DNA of 64,000 bases from Micropterix aruncella (GCA_944548615.1 OX155961.1:13747804-13811803), one strand, 5' to 3'; positions 49,181 to 60,800 are shown, counted from the stretch's first letter. Numbers and translations are program-made. Notes: generated by a model from the sequence alone, not told the origin.

Positions 49181-50504
49181 AAAAATCGTAAATCCGTTTA
49201 AAAAAATGCTAATATTTTAGGAAAATAATAGAACACTTTTACTTAATAACACTTTTCATTTTGTGATTCAACTTTTGTCAGATTCACAATGATACACAAG
49301 AAATATGATGACATGATACCAATTCAACAAAATAGTCGACTTGAATCACGACTTGGCAACGGATGGTAAGTCTATCACTACTATTTCACTTATAGAACTT
49401 TCCAAATGCTAGCCTCAGTATATATATCTTGTCGAATACGTGTGCTTTTACTGTTACAAAAAGTGGTCTACAATACTGTACACAGTCCATATCTTATTGA
49501 AAGCATGTGCTGTTTCGTACCACAGCGAGTGGTTCGCAATTATCGTACGTTTAAGGTCTGTCGCGCTAACACGAACTACGGGAAAACTCATGATTACAGT
49601 ATCTCCGCTATTGATATTCCTTTAACCTTAATCAACCGATGTTCGTTAGGGAACTATTCAAAGTAATTCATCCTAATGATCTTGCTAGTACATGAATTTG
49701 AAAAATGTACACAAATAACGTACACATATGTAAAACGTACCCATATGTAAAAATACAATGTAACAAACACACAAGCATCTACAATAAACATTTTAAAAAA
49801 TGTAACATTTACTCACATACTTATTATTTTCTAATTTTTATATATTTTTGTTATTGAATTGCTGATTGTCTATGTTTTCTCATTATTTCTGTTGTTTTTT
49901 ATTTTTCTAGTTTTTATGTTTTTGTTATTGAATTTTTGAATTTATATGTTTTTTTTCAACTATTAATTTTTATATACTTTTTGATAATTTTATGAGTAAT
50001 TTGAAATGTAATTTTATTTGTAGAAATACCACTATATATGTAATTTCTATACCCAGATCGGGTTTTAGAAAATAAATTATTCTTATTCTTCTTATTCTAT
50101 TATGCAACACAACGATACCTATTATAAATATCTGTGTATCTATATATCCACTATACGACATATCTGTATTATATATCTATATACCATCGTCCAAGTCCTT
50201 CTTAATTACATCCAATACACTGCCATTCTCAGCGATTTTCTATTTATAAATTCAATATTTAATTTGAATTAGTATTTTTTTATTTAAATATGCTAATATT
50301 TTTTAAAAACTGTAACTAACGAAACTGTAACTAACGAATGTCTTTTTCTTCTATACACGCTATAAGTATACATACATATACACGATAGATAAGTAAGCGC
50401 CGTTTTTTTCCGAAATTATTGAATCAATAAACACATAACGATCGCTGCCGTCTTTTCACTTTGAAATAAGTCACAAAGCCTATACTAACAATGTAGTGAT
50501 ATTG
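49181..50504. other. AT-rich spacer
   Basis: 49700-49770 has TACACATATG-like repeats and 49830-49975 a diffuse duplication ('tttttgttattgaatt' at about 49846 and 49920). ORF 49406-49666 is not recognisable. Confidence 0.45.
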
Positions 50505-50890
50505 TTACGGCACTGCCCAGCAGAGTCCTTCTTTTATGGTACTGGGGCCAGTGGGGCTACCTCACTCTTTACTTACCAGTTTTGGAAAGACTTCTCCTAC
50601 TTTATAAACTGGTCAGAGCTCGTGGTTACTTGCGCGAGCATCTACCCATTATGAGTAACTACAAACTTTTGCCTGCCTTCACCTGGATGGCGTAACGACG
50701 GCCCTTTTTAAAAGCAGATGACGCTAGGTCAAAATCGACCCCACTTTTTACGATAACTACATGTCTAAACTTGTTTGGTCATTTGCCAGATATAAGACTG
50801 TTTGCGGCCTAAGCTGCATGTAACCATTGAACCCTAACAGGGGGAATGCGGCTCATGCGGCTCTAAAGTAGGTTGGCCTCTACTGGTCTC
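50505..50890 (+). repeat. GC-rich family A, copy 5
   Basis: It matches the body of family A ('cttaccagttttggaaaga', 'ggttacttgcgcgagcatct'). The head is missing. A LINE fragment follows directly. Confidence 0.55.
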
Positions 50891-51011
50891 GTGATTATTC
50901 CCCTAGATCGAGAATAAGCTATTTAAAGGAATATTCCAGAGATGGCTCACTTCCTTTAACACAAATGAAAAGAGGTGCTCACTCATCCAGCCTGAAATTC
51001 CTCCGAATCTG

Positions 51012-51250
51012 TGGTATCACCAGAAGTCACTCAAGGGGAAGGTGATTACTAAAATATGCGGCATACGGATCGGTCACTGTCTCAACCCATTGCATTTTCA
51101 TAAAGATTAACGTCCTTGATTCCTAGCAGCGCGACTATGGATACGAAGATTGCTGCTGGACAATTGTTTAACTACTGTATTAACTGTAATTACTATACTA
51201 CTGTGTAACTACTGTATATTTTAACCACCCCATCCTTAATAACTACCCTA
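51012..51250 (+). pseudogene. Non-LTR element RNase H end and zinc-knuckle remnant
   Basis: The frame reads WYHQKSLKGKVITKICGIRI then GHCLNPLHFHK; after a frameshift it reads INVLDS, a stop, QRDYGYEDCCWTI. This aligns with the better preserved piece at 14151 (SPQCDCGHEDCTLDH), with C to Y and H changes and in-frame stops. It is badly decayed. Confidence 0.6.
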
Positions 51251-51259
51251 GATGTTTTC

Positions 51260-51543
51260 CTACATCTTGCCAAAACTTTTGATAAGATATCGCCAGCCAT
51301 TTTGCTTGCATCGTTAAAAAAGTATGGAGTAGAAAGAAGGCCAGAATGAAAGATTTGCCAGATTTATACACCAGAGGAAGGAAGCAAGTGACGAAAATTA
51401 ATGAGTTTACTAGCGAAGCACATGAAATGAGCTGTGCGCTTTACAAAAAAAGTTACTTGGCCCGTTGCTATTCATTGTGTATATCAATGATTTATTTAAA
51501 TTCCCTCTCAATGGTAGAATTAATATGTTTTCTCTATTTGTAT
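51260..51543 (+). pseudogene. Reverse transcriptase core fragment (LINE)
   Basis: It begins LHLAKTFDKISPAILL then ASLKKYGVERR, the conserved 'DLxKAFDxVxHxxLLxKLxxYG' RT motif. Stops and frameshifts follow (TRGRKQVTKINE visible at about 51365). It ends with GPLLFIVYINDLFKF and PLNGRINMF, the 'GPLLFxIYINDL' motif just before the expected F-A-D-D. The active-site aspartates themselves are lost. Plus strand, downstream of an RNase H-end fragment, so the pieces come from different insertions or are rearranged. Confidence 0.8.
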
Positions 51544-51741
51544 ATTTCCTAACAAAATTGTTTCGTGTCATCTTATCATCCTCTCTAATTGGTACAAACT
51601 GCCAACATGTCATCCTCTCTATATTGTTAAGATAGTCCTTTTCCTTGTCTCATTCTTGAGCCAGCTTATTAATGATTACAATAGAAAGCACAGTATATTG
51701 GCGATTGCCACAGAGGACAAAAATTAAAAATAAAATAAGTA

Positions 51742-51950
51742 GGTCTGGAGATGAACATGGACAAAACCAATGTTGTGTACAACGACCCTGTCGATCTCGC
51801 ATCAGTGTCTGTAGGCAATGCGACCCTTGAAGAGTATTTGAGTAGTGTGTCTTATGTTGGGTAGAACATTCAGCTCTGTAGACTAAACAGAGACAAAGAG
51901 GCACAGAAAGGATAAAACTGGGGAGTGCAAAATTTCAAAAACTTTGTCAC
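51742..51950 (+). pseudogene. RTE-type reverse transcriptase fragment
   Basis: The frame reads GLEMNMDKTNVVYND, later VGNATLEEYLSSVSYVG, a stop, NIQLCRLNRDKEAQKG. This is the pattern 'GLKMNxxKTKVM ... LExVxxYxYLGQ ... RxxDKExxRRIxLGWxAFGK' of RTE/craniofacial-2-like LINE proteins. The segment has at least two in-frame stops. It belongs to another clade than the fragment just upstream. Confidence 0.75.
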
Positions 51951-51955
51951 ATCTA

Positions 51956-52375
51956 CAAGTTCGATCTACTGCGGTAGATCTACTACAGTAGATGCCTAAA
52001 GGGCAAAAAGTCCGTTTCCGAGTTATAACTGTAATAACTTGTAAACGAGTTATAACTGTAATACCTTGTAATTGTAATAACTTATTAGTTTTAAATTCTT
52101 CCAGTTGCAGGAATGTTATGCAGACGGTCTGTATATTGTGTAATAATCTTTATTTTCACAATGCGCGCATGTACCTACCACTGTGTTTAGGTTAGTTGTA
52201 AGACATTGCCATGTGGCAATAAGCTCACCTTTTTGTATAGCAATTAACTGCAAATAAAGAGTTTATTATTATTATTATTATTATAAACTAATTCATAATA
52301 CTTAAAAAATATGAGGATTAATATGTGCATTTTTTGCATTTTCATAGCCCATGGTTCTGGTTTACATGGTTTAGC
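51956..52375. other. Spacer
   Basis: A direct repeat 'gagttataactgtaata' occurs at about 52019 and 52045, and a short ATT repeat at 52265-52283. Nothing else is recognised. Confidence 0.4.
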
Positions 52376-52663
52376 CTATGGTTTAAAGGTTGACAACATA
52401 CCATCACATATCACCGTTTTTGAGATCACACGATTCGGAAATCGTTCCCCCAACATTTCCGTTGTGTCACAAGTGACGCAGCAAAATCTATCTGAAACCA
52501 TACGCCAATGTAGCTGTTCCCTCGCAGAAACGGACAGAGGAAGTCTTGAACCATTGTTCAATGCTTCATCTTTCCGACTTACGAGTGTAGAACAATACTC
52601 CTCGAAGCTTTGTTCAGTAGCCATCTCCATGGACCGTAACGCCTGTAATTGCAGCATTTTCAT
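52376..52663 (-). CDS. Unrecognised minus-strand ORF
   Basis: The 95-codon frame starts MKMLQLQALRSMEMATEQSF and includes LPLSVSAREQLHWRMVSD and CCVTCDTTEML. The composition is protein-like and the sequence is less AT-rich than the flanks. An ORF of similar size overlaps on the plus strand (52311-52679), so coding cannot be assumed. I recognise no family. It may be an exon-sized piece of a transposon or host gene. Confidence 0.2.
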   Translation of the reverse strand: MKMLQLQALRSMEMATEQSFEEYCSTLVSRKDEALNNGSRLPLSVSAREQLHWRMVSDRFCCVTCDTTEMLGERFPNRVISKTVICDGMLSTFKP

Positions 52664-52877
52664 ACGGTTCGAAATATGACAGAAAATATAATGTGACTAT
52701 TTTCGTTCGCTTTGCAATAGCGAATTCTTCCATATTGTAATCTGCCAAGTTTAATATAGAAAACAAAAAATCTCCATAAATCACTCAAAACCCTTTTTTT
52801 TAATTGAATGAGAAATTTTCCAACAGTTTTTAGATTATGGCGGTATTAAAAAGGTTTCTTTATTCAGTTTGTTATTA

Positions 52878-53260
52878 TCTATACTAATATTATAAAGAGG
52901 TAAAGTTTGTGACGTTGTAGGAAGTAATCTCTGGATCTACTGAACCGATTTTGAAAATTATTTTACCAATAGAAAGCCACGTTAGGTGTGAGTGTTATAG
53001 GCTATATATTAATTCGAAAAATGAAAAGACTTTTTCGTGGTAGTCGGATTTGCAAAGTAAGTCGGAAAAAACGGTCGAACGAAAACGTTTCTAACGAACG
53101 CTGCCTTAACGATGAGAGCTATATGATTAAGTTCTATAGAAAAGTTGTAGAGCTTGATAATGCCGACAAAAAAGTCAGCGACAGCATTTGTCTAACTTTT
53201 ATATTTAAGTCACAGAAAGTGGTATGTTATATTAAAGAAAATATTTAAATCGTTAGGTCT
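52878..53260 (+). mobile_element. Helitron-like element, 5' part
   Basis: It starts TCTATACTAATATTATAAAG after an A and is homologous to the complete minus-strand element at 63077-63807, covering its first 380 bp or so. No CTAG end is found. The 86-codon ORF (52988-53248) follows the homologous region but is disrupted in the other copy, so I do not call it a gene. Confidence 0.75.
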
Positions 53261-53684
53261 GTTAGGTACCTATACTGCAGTCGCCACTTTGTACTGCGGA
53301 TTTTATAGTGCGGGTGATATGGTAATGCATGGAATGAGGGTAGTGTTCGATATGTATCTGGAACGCTTGGCTAAAAGTAGTAACCTTTTTTTCTACCTGC
53401 GCGTAAGTCTCTGTAAACTACTTTTCGCCGCCCAGAAAGGTCTAACACCTTTATGTGCGACGGTTACTGTGCTCTAGGGGCTCATAAAACTTGATCAATT
53501 GCAATGCGTCTGAGCAGTCGAGCCTATTGTAAACTGCAAACTGATGAAATTCTTCGCGGATTACTTAGAAGGCCGGCAGCAGTACCTTAAATTTGGCAAG
53601 AAATTTGGGCAGTCGTTAAGAAATTCGTAAAAAAAAACGGTTATTTAAAAACCGGTAATTGTGAAAAATAACAATTGAACAAGT
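53261..53684. other. Spacer
   Basis: Moderately balanced composition, no second copy in the window and no recognisable ORF. Confidence 0.35.
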
Positions 53685-54140
53685 AGAGCTGTCAACTACA
53701 ACGGGCGAACCCGTCACCTCAGGAAGTTTTACTGAAATTATCGTTCTATCTCCAGTGAAGCTCTAATAATAATTGAACACTATGTATAATTTATTTTGCT
53801 AAGTGAATAACCCAAATACTTCTCTGTTTCTTGTACTTGGCTTACCGGATTTATTCCTGACGGCAGCAAAGAGAAATAACGTAAAAACTAAACTGTCAAT
53901 TGATGACTGTCAACACGCTTTGCGTAACACGGCGATGTATATTGAAGACGCTGCTTTCTCCTTATATGAGAGAATTGGGTACCGTACTTATGAGACTCGG
54001 GGGGATTCAGCGATTCTAATATTACCACACACTTCCAAATCGGTACAAGCGTTTAGCTAGTTATTGTGGAATAAAGAAACGGAAAACATACATAGATGAA
54101 TTAAGATTCATCTACACGTAACAATCCGTCTTTGGGCAGT
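53685..54140 (+). repeat. Dispersed repeat A', copy 2
   Basis: The head 'aactacaacgggcgaacccg' is followed by the same 400 bp as 21605-22050. The frame 53803-54060 gives SIDDCQHALRNTAMYIEDAA and later HTSKSVQAF. The shared reading in both copies is noted, but function is unknown. Confidence 0.65.
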
Positions 54141-55024
54141 CGTGTAAAAAGAAGAACGTCTACATGGATTTGGGTTAAGTAATCACACATATTAAGTAAT
54201 CACATATATTTTATATTACCGTATTGTATTATTTGTATTAATTTATTATTTGTGTACTTATATATATGTTATATCATCATATGACTAAACTACATCTGCA
54301 TAACTCATAATGTGGCTTCCCTATTCCTTTCCTCTTACTTAAACCTGCACTTTTTCATAGCTCCTTGCGCTGTAACAAAAGATTTAGTTTAAATGTGAAA
54401 ACTTTTAATTGGCCTTAGATTCGTATAATATGTGTTAGCATTAAGTATAAAACGCGTAAGTTTTCCAAAAAATAAAATAAAAATATGAAAATAATAAATA
54501 ATACAGAAGCAGTCTTGGTAAATTTCACACCATATTCATACCGTGGATGCGTAAAGTGTAGTTGAATCCGCTTAGCTCTGTTCTCTTGTTTTATATAATA
54601 GATATTTTTTAAAATAGAAGAAATTTATATCACGATCACATCTTGTTTTAAAAACTTTCGGTACTGTATAAATTATGTATACCTAGGGAGAAGTTTGGAA
54701 TGTTATCGGCAGGTTTCGCATGAGGCGTACATTGCTGATGTTTACGTTTAACTGTTACCTGTGTCGTCGGAGGGTGGGTAGATTTTTTTCCCTAGGGAAC
54801 GTTTCGCTTTGTGTAACAAAGGGAGCTGCTTTAAAAAATACCCATATTAAATGCCAATTCCGGTAGCGTTGAAATTGTTTCCTCGGGCTTTATTCGAAAT
54901 CGTTTTTCGTTATTTTATGCTGGACCAGTGACCTATGACATAGCTAGATATGTGGTATTCATTTATATTTTTACTTCGTTTGATCCTAGATTATACGGTA
55001 TTATATTGCTTACATATGCCATAG
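54141..55024. other. AT-rich spacer
   Basis: No gene or repeat is recognised. Confidence 0.45.
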
Positions 55025-55230
55025 TTGGGCGGTGTCTGCTACAACGGGAAAACACGTCACCTCAGGTATACCGATATTTAATCGTTCTTTCAGCCGTGGG
55101 ATGATCGTAGAAGACAGACAATGACAATCCACTATCTAGCTCCGCCAACTAGCCCGCGCGAGACCAACCCTTACCGCCCGGCACCGAGTAGTTAACCCAG
55201 CGGGCAGACCAATCTCCTTCGCTACCAGTT
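55025..55230 (+). repeat. GC-rich family A, copy 6
   Basis: Head 'ctacaacgggaaaacacgtc' followed by 'tttcagccgtgggatgat' and 'ctagctccgccaactagccc'. It is cut off at about 55230, where family B begins. Confidence 0.65.
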
Positions 55231-55234
55231 AATT

Positions 55235-55800
55235 TCATAAAGAAAATCGATGAGCACCCTCTCTCGGCCGGCGGACGGACATGTTTGGGTTCCGTTATAC
55301 AGCCGCCTCTGGCAGCGCAGTTTATTTCTCGGCTAGCCTCGGGAAGATCGGCGTTGATATTTGATTGTATAGCGGAGTTTAAATATCATTAGTGCAGCTT
55401 GTATATGAGATATTCCAACCAAAATTTCAAAAATTAAATGGGATTTCGACCCATTAAGGCATTTGTACCAAATGTCAAGTCTCAAAGTCGAATATTTCGA
55501 GGATAATTTATGACTAGTGCGCCGATTTGTGGACCGATTTTAACCAGAATCTTTTCAGCTCCTTTCAGTACCAAATGATGCCTAATGATACCTAAAAATT
55601 TCAGCTAAATCTGATTAGGCGTTTGAGCGCTATCCTGAGAAATATACACAGGCACACACACACAAAGACACAGACATATTTCAATGTGGAACTGGTCTAA
55701 TCGTCTCTGGGGGGCAAAATGTATCTTTGTCCTAATTTCGAATTTTAGCGCATTCAATACTTTCCCTTCTGGTCGGATAATGGGCCGAGGAAGAAAAAAT
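55235..55800 (+). repeat. Dispersed repeat family B, copy 3
   Basis: It has 'aaaatcgatgagcaccctc', 'ggccggcgga', then 'catttgtaccaaatgtcaag', and ends in the (CACA)n/AGACA tail and 'gggccgaggaag'. It matches 59205-59720 in order. Confidence 0.75.
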
Positions 55801-56339
55801 ATATAATTATCAGTAAGTAACTACGATGTTAATAGTTTTTACTAATCTACATTATAACTTGTCAGTGCTTAGATTAAAGTACGAATATCATGTACTTGTA
55901 ATGCCATAATTTAATCAATAAACTATTCTATTCTAACAATATTCAGCTGACAAGTTAGACACTAGCCGCGGTGGAATCACACATTGTCTACCAGTGTCAA
56001 TTGTATTCTAATTGCAGCTAGTGCTACGCCATATTCGTGAAACAAACGCAGCGCTAATTCAAAGTTTCCCAGCGAGCAACTCCTCCGAGTCGGGACACCA
56101 AAGTCTGTGTTTAACAACTCACTGCAACTCGCTCAAACGCTCTTTACTTGCTCTTACACCACGCCAGTCTACTCTACATTGCCAACTTGGAACGGTACCT
56201 ACGCTTGTTAAGCTATGGACATACTATATATTATTTATTGAAGTTTACTCTTTAAGAATCGTTTTCATTTAAAGCCCCCGATACGACAATTTGATGAGTA
56301 GTAAAATTTAGCGTTAACAAAAGCGTTACCTTTAATGTC
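55801..56339. other. Spacer, one unrecognised ORF
   Basis: ORF 56012-56272 (+) is in a more balanced stretch (55960-56210) but shows no recognisable motif. Confidence 0.3.
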
Positions 56340-56570
56340 AGTAAAGATCGAAAATTGAAACGAAGACTGCGCGATGTGGATCGAAAATTGCACAGCGAGG
56401 ACTGCGCGCTTCTTTTTCGAACGCACGCGAGAAAGATAGAGAGCTGTATTTTTTAACTCGCTTATGCTGGAGTTTGGAAAAAAATTGCGCAGCGAGGACT
56501 CCGCACGCTCGCGAGAAAGAGATAACGCTGTTTTTTACCCCGCTGATACCGAAGTCTAGAAAGACGAATG
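56340..56570 (+). repeat. Two-copy ~95-bp tandem repeat
   Basis: 'cagcgaggact(g/c)cgc', 'cgcgagaaaga' and 'ctg(t)attttttaac' occur in the same order at about 56394-56475 and 56489-56555. The adjacent 'gatcgaaaattg' is also doubled. Confidence 0.7.
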
Positions 56571-56934
56571 TAGAAATGTTAAATGTGATGTGGGGCAGGT
56601 GGCTGTTTTACAGACGTATTTGGAGTACCGCTCTATAAATGGCGACAGTATATTCGATTAGAATCGAATAGTAAATCGTGAAATGTTAATGTTATAATAT
56701 TACATGCTATCAGTATTATAAGAGATGTGTTTATATACCTCTTTATCTATTGTATATTTAATGACAATCGCACTGAAATAGTAAAATCCAGTCGCGCGTC
56801 GGAGCTGACACGCACATTTTTTTATCTGCATGTTATCTCTAAACATGTAGATATAGCATCTATAATATATCGATGAGACATAACCACACAGCACATACTA
56901 ATGGCGAGACAAATTAATTATCTGTTCATGTTCA

Positions 56935-57300
56935 TTTCGTGTCTGGTCGATAACCATCCAGCAACTTTCAAATAGATTTTTTTTAAATAAAAAAAATCCT
57001 AAATGATTCAATATAAAAGTCAAACGGATATAAGAAGACGGCATTCGCTGATGTAATATAACTATTTTTCATTGTTTTCTCTTTGTTATTTCGTTTGATG
57101 TCATCACGATTCCTCATAAAAATGTCGTGGAAAGTGAGAGACGTATATTCATTAACTGTAAATACAGGCATATATATATAAATACCCTACTCTTTGAGTA
57201 CTTCGCTACTGTGTGAGTGGTTTTTGATATCATATTTTTCTTATTCGCTTCATCTAATGAAAAATTTCTGAATATAAATTTAAAGAAAAAGGTAACTTAT
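56935..57300 (+). repeat. Tandem duplication, unit 1 (intact site)
   Basis: Landmarks 'aaccatccagcaactttcaa', 'ggcattcgctgatgtaata', 'tcgctactgtgtgagtgg' and 'aatataaatttaa' are repeated in order from about 57465 to 58505. The unit has no insertion at 57235, where unit 2 carries a Helitron. Confidence 0.8.
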
Positions 57301-57855
57301 ATTATTAATATCATGAAATTTTATTTTATTATCTAAACATGCTCCATCAAATCATGTAAATATTTCATAAGTTTTAACTCCCAATTAAGAACAATGATTT
57401 GATTGCTTTCTTTAATTAAAATGAGCATATTAGGCTTTATTTAATTTGATGTCATGGCTGAGTGAGAGCCACCCAGAAACTTTCAATCATGTATTTTTAA
57501 AAATTTAAAACCTTGCCAAATTTTTAAGTGTAATCATCAAGCAAATATGAGACAGCATTCGCCGATGTAATAAAGTGCTTTCTCGTGGTTTTGTCTTTGT
57601 TTTTTTCTTTTGATTTCATCTCGAATCGATTGATTTTATTTTCGGTATAAGATTTATTTTTATTAAAAATGGTGAGGTGTTTCTATGATGAATAGTGAGA
57701 TGGAAGGTTCGCTTGCGATACCTTAAGGACCCGTAAACCTACAATGTCCTCTACGAAAGTAAGGGACATCTATTCATCAACTCTAAAAACAGGCATCTCA
57801 AAATCCTATTTTTGGACTTCTTCGTTAATGTGTGAGTGGCTTTTATTATTATATA

Positions 57856-58455
57856 CTAGCTGAACCGGAGAACTTCGTACCGCCTAACAGTCAATGAATG
57901 TTGTGTTACACACTAGCTGAACTTAATTTATAATTTTTTGAAAGTAATACAATGAATAAAAAATAAATATTAAGTTCACTTCTTTATTAAGATAATAACA
58001 CAAAAAGAAATATAAAAAATATAATATAGACATAAAGTACAAAAGTTAAGTATATCAATCGCGTGTCAGCAAGACATAATTGAATTAAACTGTTTATATA
58101 TTGTGCAGCATGGGATGCACTCGGTTTAATTCTTTTCATTGAAGCACCTTGTGATATACGACATTTTTTGTTTTATTATCAGGCACAAGAACAAATAAAG
58201 CGGATGATTTGCTGACACACGAACATGCCACGTACAACTGTCCGTGAGAAAAACACGGATTTTAATTTTGTAGGGGAAATGTTCTTTCTGTTATTTTAAT
58301 TTTTCGTTAACTTTCCAATTTTTGTTTTTAATAGTTAGGTATTGTGCTATTCGGGACGGAGAAAAATACTACAAATCAAAAACCATGAAAATCGGTACAT
58401 CTGTTCTCGAGTTATTAGTGCTCGAACAAACTCGACTTTGTTTTATATATATAGA
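57856..58455 (-). mobile_element. Helitron derivative, 600 bp, with helicase remnant
   Basis: In minus orientation it starts TCTATATATATAAAACAAAG and ends 'gtacgaagttctccggttcagctag' (given here in parts: 'gtacgaagttctccgg' and 'ttcagctag'). It is inserted between A and T. The duplicate at 57235 preserves the empty site, which confirms both ends. It is the only Helitron here with identifiable coding sequence. Confidence 0.9.
58136..58261 (-). pseudogene. Helitron helicase (Pif1-like) C-terminal remnant
   Basis: The minus-strand frame reads NPCFSHGQLYVACSCVSKSS, then ALFVLVPDNKTKNVVYHKVL and Q, and stops at TGA 58136-58138. The motif 'FSHGQLYVACSRV' followed by 'TKNxVYxxxLQ-stop' is the end of the Rep/helicase protein of Helitrons, where the arginine is usually present (here C). 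It acts in rolling-circle transposition. A stop just upstream and the absence of all other motifs make it a leftover of about 41 residues. Confidence 0.85.
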
Positions 58456-58505
58456 TTTTTACAATTCGCTTCACTGAATAAACAATTTCTTAAAATAAAT
58501 TTAAC

Positions 58506-59134
58506 GGTGAGAAAATGAGCACCTATTTCCCAACAGTTTGTGCCGAAAAACGAAGCAATGGGTTGAGTAAACAACAAATAACTAATGCGCCGTTACGCAT
58601 TTTCTGGGATCGCGCGCAACCATTGCTAAGGACGGCAAGTTAAAAATCTGGCCTATTTCGGGGCCGATCAGATATTCAAAGATGCTTCTATACAGATTTG
58701 CAAAGTGGAAAAAAGACGAAAAAATATGACATTTGTGTATTTTCATTTCCTATGTCGCAGATTATCTGATGTTGGCCCTTGCTCGCTTATTTAATATTTT
58801 TTTATCAATTTTCGACTGTTGGGTGTGGATGCGCGTGCGTTTTTTGTATTTCACGATGTTGGTTTTTAAATTCATATAAATGAACGGCTGTTTATCAGAA
58901 TATTGGAAGTAAAATCCTTTTTTCAAGAATGTGAAATCATACCTACCTATCGACACAGCTATAAATAATATATATATTTTTATATTCTGAATTACTCGCA
59001 ATGGTAGAAGGAAATAATTTATCTTACCAATGTTATTCATTTCAAATTAGATTTTTTTATAGCTCTATATGCTGCGAAAGTTGATGTAAATAAACATGTC
59101 CGTTATTTCAGATATATATGATACAGAAAAAAAA
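58506..59134. other. Spacer
   Basis: ORF 58762-59040 (-) is AT-rich and unrecognised. Nothing else is seen. Confidence 0.4.
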
Positions 59135-59720
59135 ACGGTTGTGTCACCCAAGAATATTCCGGTAAGAAGCCAACGACTGATTTAATCTGAATATTAATTT
59201 CATAGATAAAATCGATGAGCGTATCTTATCCTCTTAATCGCCTCATGGCCGGCGGATGAATCCGGTTGAGTTCCGTTGCAACCGCCTCGGATGGCACGGT
59301 TCGTTTCTCGGCCAAAGGCGGCGTTGGGCCAAGCTCCAACAGATGCGTTAATGTTTGATTAAAATTGATGTCGAAATATAAATATTATTAGTTCAGCTTG
59401 TATTTATTCACAATGTGATTTCGGTCGAACAAGGCATCTGTGTACCGAATTGCATGTCTCTTACTCCAATATTTCGAGATTGAAATATGACTAGAGCGCC
59501 CCCTGGTGGACCGATTTCTACCACAACCTTTTGAACTCTTGCTATTACCGAATGATGCCTTCATGCTAAATTTCAGCTTAATCGGATTAAGCGTTTGGGC
59601 GCTATCGTGGAGAAATATACACAGATACTCAGCCATACAGACACAGACACACAGACAGACTTCTATCTGGAAATGGTTTTAATCATCTCAGGCGGGCTCA
59701 AAATAAATATTTCCGTCTGT
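59135..59720 (+). repeat. Dispersed repeat family B, copy 4 (fullest)
   Basis: It contains the head ('ggttgtgtcacccaagaat'), the middle ('aaaatcgatgagcg', 'ggccggcggatga', 'gcgttgggccaagct') and the tail ('gcgtttgggcgctatcgtgg', then CAGACACAGACA). This is the best copy for building a consensus. Confidence 0.75.
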
Positions 59721-59845
59721 TTTTCTATACTCTTTATTGTTAAATTTCTTAGTAGGGGGATTTTTTGTCATGCTACAATCTCTTCCAACCAACCCTACTA
59801 TGAAGTGTTTATATGTATGTGTGCGTGAAATATGCGTGTCAGTGT

Positions 59846-59985
59846 GTGCCTTGTTATTGCATTCGATCGACAGTATTGAAGTACAATTCCGTTAATTTTA
59901 TCCCAACGGAAAACGGTAACCCAGCCGGGAAACAAACACAAGACCTTACAAAGTAAGCCACCGAGTCGTCTTCGGTCTATATCTT
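59846..59985 (-). repeat. tRNA-like SINE fragment, copy 2
   Basis: It shares 'ttattgcattcgatcgacag' and the following 100 bp with 28116-28260. The B-box-like part is eroded ('tgtttgtttccc'). Confidence 0.55.
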
Positions 59986-60419
59986 AAAAAAAAAATGCGT
60001 GTTCATAATACTTTCTCTCCTCGTAAGTTTTAACTGCCAACAGTCAACAAATAGCATGCGTACTTAAATGCGTAATAGCATCTATTTACGTGACGTTAGG
60101 AAATTATTTGCCAATATTATTTATTTAAGACGTTAAATCTCCCTTAATGTGTCTAATATCTAATGTCTGCTAGGCACTGCTAATACGACTCCGTTATGAA
60201 TGCAATGCTGTTATTTTGGCAACAGCTTTAGCCACCTATTGTTCAACTGTAACGGTTGGGCGTTTTCATTGAGTAACAGCAACGACCAGGATTAATATTT
60301 ACCGAGCGATTCGTAAGCTTAACACAATCATAAGTTAAACAAAACTCGTCCAGCGTCCGCATTATCATAAATAATATAAAAAACGTTGAGAGATTCGGAG
60401 TACTGCACCCAATTATTAA
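59986..60419. other. AT-rich spacer
   Basis: No gene or repeat is recognised. Confidence 0.4.
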
Positions 60420-60800
60420 TGCCGTCTGGTCGCACCCGTAAATTCCGCCCTCAAAATCGTAAATCGTGGGCGGAAACGGCGCGGTCACGTGATGGCTGGC
60501 GCGCGTTGCCCGCCCGCGGAGCAATCCCATGAATAATTAATATCCGCCCTGCGAAACGTGCGCCCGCCCAATACGACACCTCCGATCTGCCCAAAGGAGC
60601 GGGAGCGAATTTCCTGCTACATTAGCGGCCAAAACAATTAAATGGCTTCATCGGAAACGTTTGCGGCGCTGGCATCCGCCATTATATAATAAGTCACGGA
60701 TGACTAGGTGATTCGCCTTTTTTTAATGCAATAATCAAAGTCCGCTCGAGCGCTCGTGCCATGTGACTCTTCGGCATGTTTGGTCGGCGGACTGACTATA
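60420..60800. promoter_or_regulatory. GC-rich single-copy island, possible regulatory DNA
   Basis: About 380 bp of clearly higher G+C than the flanks, with CpGs, a CACGTG-like 'tcacgtgatg' (60484) and short AATTAA motifs. It has no ORF that looks coding and no second copy in the window, unlike most of the non-AT-rich DNA here. This composition is compatible with a conserved non-coding element or promoter, but no direct evidence of function exists. Confidence 0.25.

Larger units (their letters stand above)
57465..58505 (+). repeat. Tandem duplication, unit 2 (split by Helitron)
   Basis: It matches unit 1 with extra sequence near 57640-57740. The match continues after 58455 ('caattcgcttcactgaata'), so the Helitron interrupts it. 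Confidence 0.8.
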
